A stretch of 64,000 nt of DNA. Origin: Bacillus sp. CECT 9360. Lineage in GTDB: Bacteria; Bacillota; Bacilli; Bacillales; DSM-1321. Both the position numbers and the translations under genes were made by a program. Below are positions 41,098-49,839 of this stretch, piece after piece. Location: assembly GCF_918741275.1 (NCBI RefSeq), contig NZ_CAKKNA010000002.1, forward strand, positions 1 through 64,000, written 5' to 3'. Each line of letters opens with the position of its first letter. The first letter of the stretch is position 1. The notes beneath the pieces are model-generated. The model was not told the origin of the DNA. It worked only from the letters and a program-made list of their open reading frames with translations, and made no database searches.

Positions 41098-41897
41098 TAT
41101 AATACCAGCCGCTTTCGTAAGGAGTTGCTCCAGGCATCAATCAGGACAACAATCGCAATCAAAAAGAAGAGGAATGTCCATACCTCGTCATAGTGGAGAT
41201 CGGCAAGGGAAAGCTGAATTTGGAAGCCAAGACCTCCAAGTCCGACGAAGCTCATGATCGCTGATGAACGGATAGAGCATTCGAAGCGGTACATCACATA
41301 ACTGAGCATATTGGCACGGATCATTGGCAAATATCCGTACAATAGACATTGAATTCTGGACGCGCCTGTTGCGCGAAGAGCCATGATTGGTTCTTTGGGA
41401 ACGTCATTTAACATATCGGCGAATATCCTCCCAAGGATACCGCCATAAGGGATACCAAGAGCAAAAACGGCCGCGTAAGGAGACAGCCCGATGACGGCGA
41501 CAAATAAAAGCGCCCACACGAGTTCGTGAATCGCTCTGATAACGGCCAATACCCCTCTAAACAATCCTGTTGTAACCATTCGGACCGAACGGGAGGAAGC
41601 TAATACCCCCGAAGCTAAAATCCCTAAAACAAACGCGATGATAAGAGCGATTGTCATGCCAGTTACCGCATACACAATCGTGATCCATGAAGATTCCACC
41701 GCAAGTCTCAAAATATCGGGAGAAAGATCCGGTTTGATCAGACCTTCGAAAATCTGCACGGTGGTCGCCCATCCGCCGGCATGAACCAGGTCACGACTCC
41801 AGGTCACGGAAAACAGGCTCCATATAAAGGCAACCAAAAGAAGAAGTGACAGGACCGATCTTTTATGGAGAGCAAGGGGAGATAGGAATGGTTTCAT
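41097..41897 (-). CDS. phnE: Phosphonate-type ABC transporter permease 2 (PhnE)
   Basis: The 266-residue permease parallels the other: ALRATGASRIQCLLYGYLPMI is the ATPase-contact loop and FVGLGGLGFQIQLSLADLHY lies near the end. It overlaps phnC by four bases, so translation is coupled. Confidence 0.92.
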   Translation of the reverse strand: MKPFLSPLALHKRSVLSLLLLVAFIWSLFSVTWSRDLVHAGGWATTVQIFEGLIKPDLSPDILRLAVESSWITIVYAVTGMTIALIIAFVLGILASGVLASSRSVRMVTTGLFRGVLAVIRAIHELVWALLFVAVIGLSPYAAVFALGIPYGGILGRIFADMLNDVPKEPIMALRATGASRIQCLLYGYLPMIRANMLSYVMYRFECSIRSSAIMSFVGLGGLGFQIQLSLADLHYDEVWTFLFFLIAIVVLIDAWSNSLRKRLVL

Positions 41898-42643
41898 CTC
41901 TCGGACATCTCCTTTAAAACATAAAGATTAGCCAATTGTTCTTTGGTGATTTGGTTTGTCGGCAGATCAAAAAAGATTTCTCCATCACGTAGAGCGATGA
42001 TTCTTGAGAAATATTTCGTGGCGTACTCGACAGAATGGAGGCTCATCACAAGTGTCTGTTTTTCCTCATTTACAAGCTTTGTCAGCATGGCTAAAATATC
42101 CTCAGCTCTCGCAGGATCCAGGGAAGCAACCGGCTCATCAGCGAGAATTACTTCCGGACTTTGGACAAGAAGGCGGGCCAAGGCGACGCGCTGCTGTTCA
42201 CCTCCCGAAAGCTTGGAGGTTTGGTCATATATTTTGTCCAGCAGCCCGACACGATGTAAGGCATTTGCTGCGAGCTGCTTGTCCTGTGGCAGAAATAGAG
42301 ACAACATCGATTTAAAGAATCCCCATTCCCCGAGCCTCCCTGCCAGGACATTTTGGATGACTGGAAGCGCTCCAATCAGGTCGAATTGCTGGCGGATTAC
42401 CCCGATTTTTCTTGCGAGTTCTTTTCTATTTTTAAATTGTTGAATAGCGTTACCGTTTAATAAATAGGTCCCATTGTCTGGGGCAGTGATTCCGGCAAGT
42501 AGATTCAGCAATGTGGACTTACCTGCGCCGCTTGGACCGATCAGCGCAACCGTTTCTCCTTTTTCCACATGAAAAGAAAGGGAAGATAAGGCTATCTTCC
42601 GCTCGAATTGTTTCGTTATATGATTTATTTCGATAATCGGCAT
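41894..42643 (-). CDS. phnC: Phosphonate-type ABC transporter ATPase (PhnC)
   Basis: The 249-residue ATPase has Walker A GPSGAGKSTLLNLLAG, Q-loop VIRQQFDLIG, signature LSGGEQQRVALARLL, Walker B VILADEPVASLD and H-loop MSLHSVEYA. It provides energy for import of phosphonate, phosphite or a similar compound. It lies 14 bases after phnD. Confidence 0.94.
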   Translation of the reverse strand: MPIIEINHITKQFERKIALSSLSFHVEKGETVALIGPSGAGKSTLLNLLAGITAPDNGTYLLNGNAIQQFKNRKELARKIGVIRQQFDLIGALPVIQNVLAGRLGEWGFFKSMLSLFLPQDKQLAANALHRVGLLDKIYDQTSKLSGGEQQRVALARLLVQSPEVILADEPVASLDPARAEDILAMLTKLVNEEKQTLVMSLHSVEYATKYFSRIIALRDGEIFFDLPTNQITKEQLANLYVLKEMSER

Positions 42644-42657
42644 CTCTTTATCACCTT

Positions 42658-43569
42658 CTACTTGATGATCTCGAGTTCTTTTGCGACTTCTTCAATCGTG
42701 TTATAATTCTCATTTTTTGTTTCAATGAAGGAATCTGTCTGGAACAAATCGAGGAACTCTTTCAAGTCCGCATTGTCTTTATTGATAGCAAGAATGGCTT
42801 TCTTCATATCATCCTTCGTGCCTTTTCCGAACTTATCGTCGACCTTATTTATGGTCCAATGGTAGTCATAATAGGAAGGGGTAGTATGAATGACCTTCAC
42901 TTTGTTTGTATCGACTTTTTTCTCAGCCACTGCTGCTTCCCAGACGGCTTCATTCAGTACCCCGGCTTTAAAGGCACCGGATTCTACAAGCTTATAAGTC
43001 TTATCATGGGATCCCGAGTAATTCGGCTGTCCGTCAAAATCTTTTTCCGGATCGATTCCTTCTTTAGTTAAGAAATAGCGTGGCATTAAATGGCCGGAAG
43101 TAGAGCTTTCGCTACCAAATGCAAAATTAAGTCCTTTAAGGTCTGCTAACGTTTCCGCCTTCACGCCATTTTGTGCAATGAAGATCGAATGGAATTCCTT
43201 ATCGCGGGGACGCTGGGCAAAAGCCTCAGCCTCAGGAACAAGATTTCTTGCCTGGACGCCCGTTAAACCGCCGAACCAAGCCATGTCTATTTCACCGCGT
43301 TCAAATGCAGTAACAAGGGCGGCGTAATCAACAGATGGAACATACTCGACTTTCAGTCCGGTTTCTTCGCTTAAGTAATTCGAAAGAACATCCATGCTCC
43401 TGCTTAAATCAGCGGCATTTTGGTCTGGGATGGCACCGATTTTGAAAACCTCGTCCGACTTTTTATCAGATGAGGCTTCGTTTTCGGAGGAATTATCGTC
43501 TGATGAACATCCGGCCACTATAACCATGGCCACGGTTAGCATTAATAATAATGAGAATAATTTCTTCAT
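42658..43569 (-). CDS. phnD: Phosphonate/phosphite-binding lipoprotein (PhnD)
   Basis: The 303-residue solute-binding protein has a lipoprotein signal peptide (MKKLFSLLLMLTVAMVIVAG then C). The mature part has FKIGAIPDQNAADLSRSMDV, VEYVPSVDYAALVTAFERGE, DMAWFGGLTGVQAR and ESSTSGHLMPRYFL, the PhnD/PtxB ligand pocket. The start at 43569 is set by AAAGGGA eight bases upstream; the open frame extends 22 codons further. No catabolic phosphonate genes follow, so the substrate remains open (phosphonate or phosphite). Confidence 0.93.
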   Translation of the reverse strand: MKKLFSLLLMLTVAMVIVAGCSSDDNSSENEASSDKKSDEVFKIGAIPDQNAADLSRSMDVLSNYLSEETGLKVEYVPSVDYAALVTAFERGEIDMAWFGGLTGVQARNLVPEAEAFAQRPRDKEFHSIFIAQNGVKAETLADLKGLNFAFGSESSTSGHLMPRYFLTKEGIDPEKDFDGQPNYSGSHDKTYKLVESGAFKAGVLNEAVWEAAVAEKKVDTNKVKVIHTTPSYYDYHWTINKVDDKFGKGTKDDMKKAILAINKDNADLKEFLDLFQTDSFIETKNENYNTIEEVAKELEIIK

Positions 43570-43607
43570 ATTTATCATCCCTTTCTTGAAATATAAGTGA
43601 CTATTAG

Positions 43608-43635
43608 ATTTTACACCTATTATTACATTTTTCAA
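43608..43635 (-). promoter_or_regulatory. Candidate SigA promoter of the phn operon
   Basis: On the minus strand TTGAAA, 16 bases, TAAAAT. It lies about 40 bases before the phnD start. Confidence 0.45.
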
Positions 43636-43681
43636 TGATAACAGCCTGTTAGAGCGGGTAAAATAAATCCGTATTCTTTAT

Positions 43682-44281
43682 CTATCGGGAAATATATGGG
43701 CTGCCGCTTACCCAGAACCTCCACGGATAATCTTTTGCCTCACCTGAATTGTCTATCCCGATGCGCGCGCCGGTTGATATGTTCTCTGGCGGTTTTCCCG
43801 GAGCTATCCATAATGGCGGCTCTCTGAATGAGTGTCCGTAATCTGCCATCGTGATACCAAGTGCTTTCGTCAGTTTGCCGGGTCCACTCGTCAATTTATT
43901 AAGCTCTGACATGCCCCGCCTTTCCTGCATCAGCGGAATGCCCAAGTAAGGTTCAACCGCTCTGATCAAGATGGCATGCGGCTGTTCTTTTTCGCCGCTC
44001 ACGACATTGACCAATGTATGGGTGTGCATCGAATATGTATAGATAAGGCCGGGTTCCCCAAACATGACTTCTGTCCGCTTCGTCCGTCTGTTACCAAAGC
44101 TGTGTGCGGCCCTGTCTTCAGGACCAATATAGGCTTCCGTTTCCACGATATATCCCGCTGCGGTACCTTCGGGGGTGTCTTTTATAAGGAGGCAGCCAAG
44201 CAAAGCCTGAGCAACCTCTAAGGTAGGCATTTGGAAAAATTCCAAGGGCTGCGGCGTTGCGTTTTGAATTTCTTCAGGCAT
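43682..44281 (-). CDS. 3-methyladenine DNA glycosylase (MPG/Aag family)
   Basis: The 199-residue repair enzyme excises alkylated bases. Motifs: LEVAQALLGCLLI, YIVETEAYIGPEDRAAHSFG with the catalytic Glu, NRRTKRTEVMFGEPGLIYTY, and SGPGKLTKALGI. It is a second, unrelated alkylpurine glycosylase in the window besides the AlkA-type at 6098. It is monocistronic. Confidence 0.94.
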   Translation of the reverse strand: MPEEIQNATPQPLEFFQMPTLEVAQALLGCLLIKDTPEGTAAGYIVETEAYIGPEDRAAHSFGNRRTKRTEVMFGEPGLIYTYSMHTHTLVNVVSGEKEQPHAILIRAVEPYLGIPLMQERRGMSELNKLTSGPGKLTKALGITMADYGHSFREPPLWIAPGKPPENISTGARIGIDNSGEAKDYPWRFWVSGSPYISR

Positions 44282-44410
44282 GGCGTTTTTTCCTCATTTC
44301 TCTTAAAAATATCGTCTCCTTATTATATAAGTTGAATGTAGGAATTGCATTTAATTAAAAACTCTTCGTATTCAGTTCTAATCTGTATGTTTGCTGATTT
44401 TCTTATTTGG

Positions 44411-44520
44411 TCTCGATTTTTTGAGTTTCTGCTCAATTATTTACATTTGTGCTCGATTATCTGGATTTCTGCTCATTTAATCAAGTTTGTGCTCGATTAT
44501 CTAATGTTATGCTCGGTCAG
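44411..44520 (+). repeat. GCTCGATTAT array (family 2), exact 20-bp period
   Basis: Core GCTCGATTAT or variants (GCTCAATTAT, GCTCATTTAA, GCTCGGTCAG) starts at 44431, 44451, 44471, 44491 and 44511, exactly 20 bases apart. A degenerate unit is at 44411. The other half of each unit varies. It lies between divergent genes. Confidence 0.85.
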
Positions 44521-44617
44521 CTTTCAAATATACTAATGGAAGTATGTTAGCATTTTCGAAGAGACGTTTGGTAAGATTGCTATATGTCGAAAATTATAGT
44601 CAGGATGTGAAATAAAG

Positions 44618-45424
44618 ATGAGGAATATTGGCTTTATCGGCTGCGGAAAAATGGGACAAGCGATGATAGAAGGGATAGTGAAATCTGGAGCAGTGACGGT
44701 TGAACAAATTATGTTCAGTACGTCAGGCCAGCATACATTAACTGCTATTGAAAATAAATTACATATTAAGGGTTCGTTGGATAACCGGGAAATAGCCCGT
44801 TTTGCCGATTTTCTTTTTTTAGCAGTCAAGCCGGACATACATGAATCTGTTATTAAGGAAATTAAGGATTATATAAAAGAAGATGCCGTCATCATAACGA
44901 TAGCTGCAGGGATTACAACGCAGGCCGTTGAACAGGCATTTGGAAAAACGGTTAAAGTGGTGAGGACTATGCCCAATACTCCTTCACTGGTAAGAGAGGG
45001 GCTGACAGCCGTTTCTGTAAATACTGCAGTATCCGAGATTGATTTGGATGAAATTTTTTCATTGTTAAATAGCTTCGGTAAGACGGAAATGATTAAAGAA
45101 CAGCTTATGGATGCCGTCCCTGCCATTAGCGGCTCCTCCCCGGCTTATGTATATATGTTTATTGAAGCGTTGGCTGACGGCGCAGTAAGAGATGGCATTC
45201 CAAGGGAGCAGGCGTATAGAATGGCGGCACAGGCCGTTTTGGGTGCAGCAAAGATGGTGCTTGAGACGAATTTGCATCCGGGGGTGCTTAAGGATGCGGT
45301 CTGTACACCGGGTGGATCCACGATTGAAGCGGTGGCAGCCCTTGAGGAGAATAATTTTCGGGCGGCCGTATTAAACGCGATGAAAGCATGTACAGGTAAA
45401 AGCAAGGCCCTCTCACAAGAATAA
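44618..45424 (+). CDS. proC: Pyrroline-5-carboxylate reductase
   Basis: The 268-residue enzyme performs the last step of proline synthesis. The Rossmann motif is IGFIGCGKMGQAMIEGI. Other motifs are LFLAVKPDIHESV, VVRTMPNTPSLVREG, SGSSPAYVYMFIEALADGAV and HPGVLKDAVCTPGGSTIEAV. The last is the ProC signature. AGGATGTGA precedes the ATG. A fragment of a close paralogue lies at 51168. Confidence 0.95.
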   Translation: MRNIGFIGCGKMGQAMIEGIVKSGAVTVEQIMFSTSGQHTLTAIENKLHIKGSLDNREIARFADFLFLAVKPDIHESVIKEIKDYIKEDAVIITIAAGITTQAVEQAFGKTVKVVRTMPNTPSLVREGLTAVSVNTAVSEIDLDEIFSLLNSFGKTEMIKEQLMDAVPAISGSSPAYVYMFIEALADGAVRDGIPREQAYRMAAQAVLGAAKMVLETNLHPGVLKDAVCTPGGSTIEAVAALEENNFRAAVLNAMKACTGKSKALSQE

Positions 45425-45439
45425 TGATTTCCCATGTAG

Positions 45440-45487
45440 GGAAAGCCAGGCATTCCAATAATTATGGACGAATGCTTGGCTTTCATC
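45440..45487 (+). terminator. Terminator of proC
   Basis: AAAGCCAGGCATTC, loop, GAATGCTTGGCTTT, with T residues after. Confidence 0.75.
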
Positions 45488-45799
45488 ATTTATTTCTTTA
45501 CCACCAAGTTGTTTTTGTCACGATCGCCTTTGATGTTTTTTATTTAGTACACGAACATTAGAAAGAAACCCATATAAAAAATTCTCTGCTAGGAATATAG
45601 TTATGACTGCCGTAAGATTAACCCCGGCATTTAGAAGGAGGAGGAGAAAAACTCTTTGGGACTAATGGAGTAAAATTACATAAAATCATAAAAGAATGTA
45701 GTAAAACGTCGAACTATACATTATTCTTTAACTACATCCAGACAGAATACAATATGGAGCAAACTGAAAGCCCTTACTTAAATTAAGAAGGAGGTTGCA
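45488..45799. other. Leader region of the amiE-nagZ-namZ group
   Basis: No gene is visible. An inverted repeat ATGTAGT ... AACTACAT spans about 45694-45737. A ribosome-like AGGAGGAGG near 45637 has no usable start. No MurR-type operator is recognised. Confidence 0.35.
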
Positions 45800-47512
45800 A
45801 TGAAAAATAAATCCTTACCTGTTGTTGCTGCCGTTCTTAGTGTTTCCATGTTATTTGGAGAAGCTGGATTTGTGAATGCCACTAATTCCAAACAGGTTCT
45901 GCCATCAATTGAACAAAAAGAAAAGAAAAGGAAAGGGGGAATGAAAAGCATCGCCCACCCTTTTTCTTGGGACCAGCCTGGACCTTCATCCCCAGTTCTT
46001 CATCCTGGACCAGTCCGGGCAGCCGGAATGGTCAATCAGCCGTTGCATGACATTGATCGCTTTATGGAAAGTGCGATTGAGCAAAGGGCAATACCGGGTG
46101 CGGTTGTTTATGTAGCTAGACGCGGGGTTACTGTGAAACATGATGCCTATGGATATGCTGCCCGCTATGTCGACAATCAGTACACAGAAATGGATGACAC
46201 TAAGCTTATGGAAAAAGACACAATTTTTGACCTTGCTTCGATCAGCAAGCTCTTTACTACGACAGCTGCCATGAAACTTTATGAGCAAGGAAAATTCAAA
46301 TTGGATGATCCCGTTGCCGATTATATCCCTGAGTTTTCACAAAACGGAAAATCAGATGTAACCATCAGACAGCTCATGACCCATACCTCAGGATTTGCCG
46401 CATGGATTCCTCTTTATAATAGGGGCGAAAGCCGTACAGACCGCCTTCAAATCGTTTTTTCACAACCTTTACAAAATAAGCCCGGGGCAAAATATACATA
46501 CAGCGACTTAAACATGATAACCCTCGGGGCTCTTGTTGAAAGATTATCTGGAAAGCGGCTGGATGAATTTGTCGCAGCTACAATTACAAAACCGCTTAAA
46601 ATGAACAATACCATGTATAATCCGCCTGCGTCCTTAAAGGAGAGGATTGCTGCGACAGAGTATCAGCCGTCGACAGGGCGAGGTCTTGTCTGGGGAGAGG
46701 TACACGATGAAAATGCCTGGTCGCTTGACGGTGTTGCAGGCCATGCCGGTGTTTTTTCAACCGCGGAAGACCTGGCCAAGTTTTCCCACATGATTTTACA
46801 GGAAGGAAAATACGGGCGGACAAGAATTCTACAGCCTTCCACGGTTAAGTTATTGAATGAAAACCAGAATGCTGCTTTTCCAGGGGACGATCATGGTTTA
46901 GGTTGGGAGCTCCAGCAGGGCTGGTATATGGATGCTTTAACAGAAAGCCATACCCTTGGCCATACCGGTTATACCGGTACTTCGATTGTAGTAAGCCCAA
47001 CAAATGATACGATTGCGATTTTGCTCACAAATCGGGTTCACCCAACACGTACTACCGTTTCTACAAACCCAACTCGAAGGTCGTTCGCACGCCAGGTCGC
47101 AGATTCTATTCCGGTGGATATTCCCGGCAAAAATCCCGCATGGTTCTCGGGATACGGAGATAATCTGAAGCGCCAACTTATACTGGAAACAGAGCTGGAA
47201 CAAAACGCGGTCCTATCTTTAGATACTTGGTATAGAATCGAAGCCGAAACAGATTATGGTGATATTGAGATATCGGAAGACGGCAAACAGTGGGCGAAAC
47301 TTGCTGACTCGGTTACAGGAAACAGCGGACAATGGCTCAAGCAAAAGTTCCCAGTACCCATTCATACTAAATATATCCGTTTCACGTACAGAACTGATGC
47401 AACTGTTAACGGAAGGGGCTGGTATGTTGCCAATATAAAGCTAATGAGTGATAGCGGGCAAGAAATTAATACGAATATCGTTAATGAAGGCTGGACTCTT
47501 CGAAAATATTAG
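45800..47512 (+). CDS. amiE: Exported beta-lactamase-fold amidase AmiE (YbbE-like) with extra C-terminal domain
   Basis: The 570-residue protein has a signal peptide (residues 1-28), and a serine-hydrolase domain at about 75-425: SISKLFTTTAAM (SxxK nucleophile), the YSDLNM Tyr motif, and HTGYTGTS near the end. B. subtilis AmiE removes the peptide from MurNAc in wall recycling. Residues about 460-570 form an extra discoidin/carbohydrate-binding-like beta domain (WYRIEAETDYGDIEISEDGK, KYIRFTYRTDATVN) beyond the roughly 440 residues I recall for the B. subtilis protein. AAGGAGG precedes the ATG. Confidence 0.85.
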   Translation: MKNKSLPVVAAVLSVSMLFGEAGFVNATNSKQVLPSIEQKEKKRKGGMKSIAHPFSWDQPGPSSPVLHPGPVRAAGMVNQPLHDIDRFMESAIEQRAIPGAVVYVARRGVTVKHDAYGYAARYVDNQYTEMDDTKLMEKDTIFDLASISKLFTTTAAMKLYEQGKFKLDDPVADYIPEFSQNGKSDVTIRQLMTHTSGFAAWIPLYNRGESRTDRLQIVFSQPLQNKPGAKYTYSDLNMITLGALVERLSGKRLDEFVAATITKPLKMNNTMYNPPASLKERIAATEYQPSTGRGLVWGEVHDENAWSLDGVAGHAGVFSTAEDLAKFSHMILQEGKYGRTRILQPSTVKLLNENQNAAFPGDDHGLGWELQQGWYMDALTESHTLGHTGYTGTSIVVSPTNDTIAILLTNRVHPTRTTVSTNPTRRSFARQVADSIPVDIPGKNPAWFSGYGDNLKRQLILETELEQNAVLSLDTWYRIEAETDYGDIEISEDGKQWAKLADSVTGNSGQWLKQKFPVPIHTKYIRFTYRTDATVNGRGWYVANIKLMSDSGQEINTNIVNEGWTLRKY

Positions 47513-47528
47513 GCTTGTAATCTGAAAA

Positions 47529-47580
47529 TAGCACCGAAACGGGAGATGTAATCGAACCCGCAGAGATAGCAACGAAAAAA
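47529..47580 (+). repeat. Short decayed family 1 array
   Basis: TAGCACCGAAAC at 47529, TAATCGAACCC at 47549 and TAGCAACGAAAA at 47567 are 20 and 18 bases apart. Cores are like GCAACGAAA of the 19703 array. Confidence 0.4.
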
Positions 47581-47631
47581 CTGGTTATTTTAATTAAAAG
47601 AAAGATCCAAAATTCTCAAGGAGGTTATGGA

Positions 47632-49743
47632 ATGATGAAAATTCAAAAAGCATTTGTACTTCCTGTTCTTATCGTTTCTTTGTTGATTACAACAATTTTT
47701 GCCACACCCGGACCAAGAATAAAGGCTGAGAGCAAACGTGGTACTCATGACTTAGTCATTTATCAAAACCTGCCAGAAGTAGATGCGGAAATTGAAGACA
47801 GTAAAGTAACATTAAGGGCTCTTCATATCCATAAACAAGGTCATTTTACAGAGGTAACCCAAGGACTGACGTGGAAATCAACCAATAAAAATGTTGCTCG
47901 AGTTGACGAGACCGGCACAGTCACACTTTCAGGAAAAAAAGGAAGAACGTTCATTACCGTAAAAGATGGGTCAAAAACCGATCGTATTGGAGTATATGTT
48001 AAATCCGATTATGGCTCGAAAAAAGAGAGTAAGCCGGGCATTGAAGCATCATTAGTAAGGCAAAAAGGGAAGCGCTACCACATTATTAAAAAAGCGGTGA
48101 AAGGGCTCTCGCTGGAAGAAAAAGTGGGACAGATGCTTATGCCCGACTTTCGAACTTACAACGGTAAAAATGTAACTGAAATGATGCCTGAAATTGAGTC
48201 GCTGGTGAAAAAATATCATCTCGGCGGAGTCATTCTTTTCCGTGAAAATGTTGTGTCAACCGAACAAACAGCAAGACTTGTCGCGGACTATCAGAAGGCT
48301 TCTAACAAGTTCGGCTTGCTGCTGTCGATTGACCAGGAAGGCGGGATTATAACCCGATTGCAGTCTGGCACTGATTTTCCAGGTAATATGGCGCTTGGAG
48401 CGACGCGGTCAGAAGAGATTGCCTGGAAGGTGGGTCATGCGATTGGTGAAGAATTGAACGCACTTGGTATTAACACGAACTTTGCGCCTGTGTTTGATGT
48501 TAATAACAACGCTGACAATCCGGTTATCGGTGTCCGTTCTTTCGGTGAAGATCCACAGCTTGTGGCCGATCTTGGGGTCGCCTATACAAAGGGATTGCAG
48601 GAGAGCGGCGTTTCCGCAACAGCCAAGCATTTTCCGGGCCATGGCGATACGGCTGTAGACTCACACCTTGGCCTTCCAGAGGTGCCCCATGATAAGGAAC
48701 GACTGAAACAAGTAGAGTTATATCCCTTCCAACAAGCGATGGACGAAGGGATTGATGCAATCATGACAGCGCATGTTACTTTCCCAAAAATAGATGGTAC
48801 AAAAGTAATCTCGAATAAGGATGGCAGTGAAATCGCGGTTCCCGCCACCCTCTCCTATAAAGTATTAACTGAATTAATGCGTGAAGAAATGGGCTTTGAA
48901 GGTGTTATTGTAACCGATGCACTGAACATGAAGGCAATAGTAGACCACTTTGGGCCGGTCGATGCAGCGATCCGTGCTGTAAAAGCAGGGTCGGATCTTG
49001 TTTTAATGCCTGTAGGACTAGAAGCTGTAGCAGAAGGGTTGCTTAATGCAGTGAAGACCGGTGAGATTTCAGAAGGAAGAATCGATGACTCCGTGGAACG
49101 CATTTTAACGTTGAAAGTAAAAAGAGGCATTTTTAAATCGGAAACACCGGTTGATATCGAGAAGGAAATTGATAATGCCCTAAAGGTCGTGGGATCTGAA
49201 GAGCATAAAAATGTAGAAAGGGAAGCAGCTGAACGTTCCATTACACTCGTGAAAAATGAAAATGCGTTGCCTCTTCAGGTGAAGAATGAAGAGAGAGTAG
49301 CTGTCGTGGGAAGCACCTATCTTGACGAGCTTTTCGCATCTGTCCAGAAGCATCACGGGAATGCCTTCCAGCTGAGGGCGAGTAATACGTTAACAACACA
49401 GCAGCTTGAAGAATTAAGAACAGCATCGGCGGTAATAATCGGCACAAATACATCCACAGTTGCTGGTCGATCTCCAAGCAGTGCCCAGATGAAAATGGTT
49501 AACCAGATTGCCACCGAATTAGACGTACCCGTTATTGCCCTGGGTATCCGTAATCCGTATGACATTATGGCTTTTCCCGCTGTGGACGCTTACCTAGCGC
49601 AATACGGTTTTAGAAAAGCAAGCTTTGAAGCCTCCGCAAGCACGATATTTGGGAAAAATAACCCTGCGGGGAAACTTCCGGTATCGATTCGCGGCAATGA
49701 TGGGAATATGCTCTATTCTTTCGGCCACGGTTTAAGCTATTAA
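47632..49743 (+). CDS. nagZ: Beta-N-acetylglucosaminidase NagZ (GH3) with Ig-like N-terminal domain
   Basis: The 703-residue protein has a signal peptide (1-30), a bacterial Ig-like (BIG2-type) domain at about 40-125 (LTWKSTNKNVARVDETGTV), and a GH3 catalytic domain at about 150-490. Key motifs are LLSIDQEGGIITRL, KHFPGHGDTAVDSHLGLP with the acid/base His/Asp pair, and VIVTDALNMKAI with the nucleophile Asp. A C-terminal domain closes it (EREAAERSITLVKNE to GLSY). It removes GlcNAc from muropeptides outside the cell. AAGGAGG precedes the ATG. Confidence 0.93.
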   Translation: MMKIQKAFVLPVLIVSLLITTIFATPGPRIKAESKRGTHDLVIYQNLPEVDAEIEDSKVTLRALHIHKQGHFTEVTQGLTWKSTNKNVARVDETGTVTLSGKKGRTFITVKDGSKTDRIGVYVKSDYGSKKESKPGIEASLVRQKGKRYHIIKKAVKGLSLEEKVGQMLMPDFRTYNGKNVTEMMPEIESLVKKYHLGGVILFRENVVSTEQTARLVADYQKASNKFGLLLSIDQEGGIITRLQSGTDFPGNMALGATRSEEIAWKVGHAIGEELNALGINTNFAPVFDVNNNADNPVIGVRSFGEDPQLVADLGVAYTKGLQESGVSATAKHFPGHGDTAVDSHLGLPEVPHDKERLKQVELYPFQQAMDEGIDAIMTAHVTFPKIDGTKVISNKDGSEIAVPATLSYKVLTELMREEMGFEGVIVTDALNMKAIVDHFGPVDAAIRAVKAGSDLVLMPVGLEAVAEGLLNAVKTGEISEGRIDDSVERILTLKVKRGIFKSETPVDIEKEIDNALKVVGSEEHKNVEREAAERSITLVKNENALPLQVKNEERVAVVGSTYLDELFASVQKHHGNAFQLRASNTLTTQQLEELRTASAVIIGTNTSTVAGRSPSSAQMKMVNQIATELDVPVIALGIRNPYDIMAFPAVDAYLAQYGFRKASFEASASTIFGKNNPAGKLPVSIRGNDGNMLYSFGHGLSY

Positions 49744-49839
49744 TAAAAAGGCAGCTAAAACTCGCAGGTTGAGAGGGGATCTAAGGTGGAAATATAGAAG
49801 CCTGAATCGGTTCAAATTTTATCTCTGGGAGGGGTTAAA

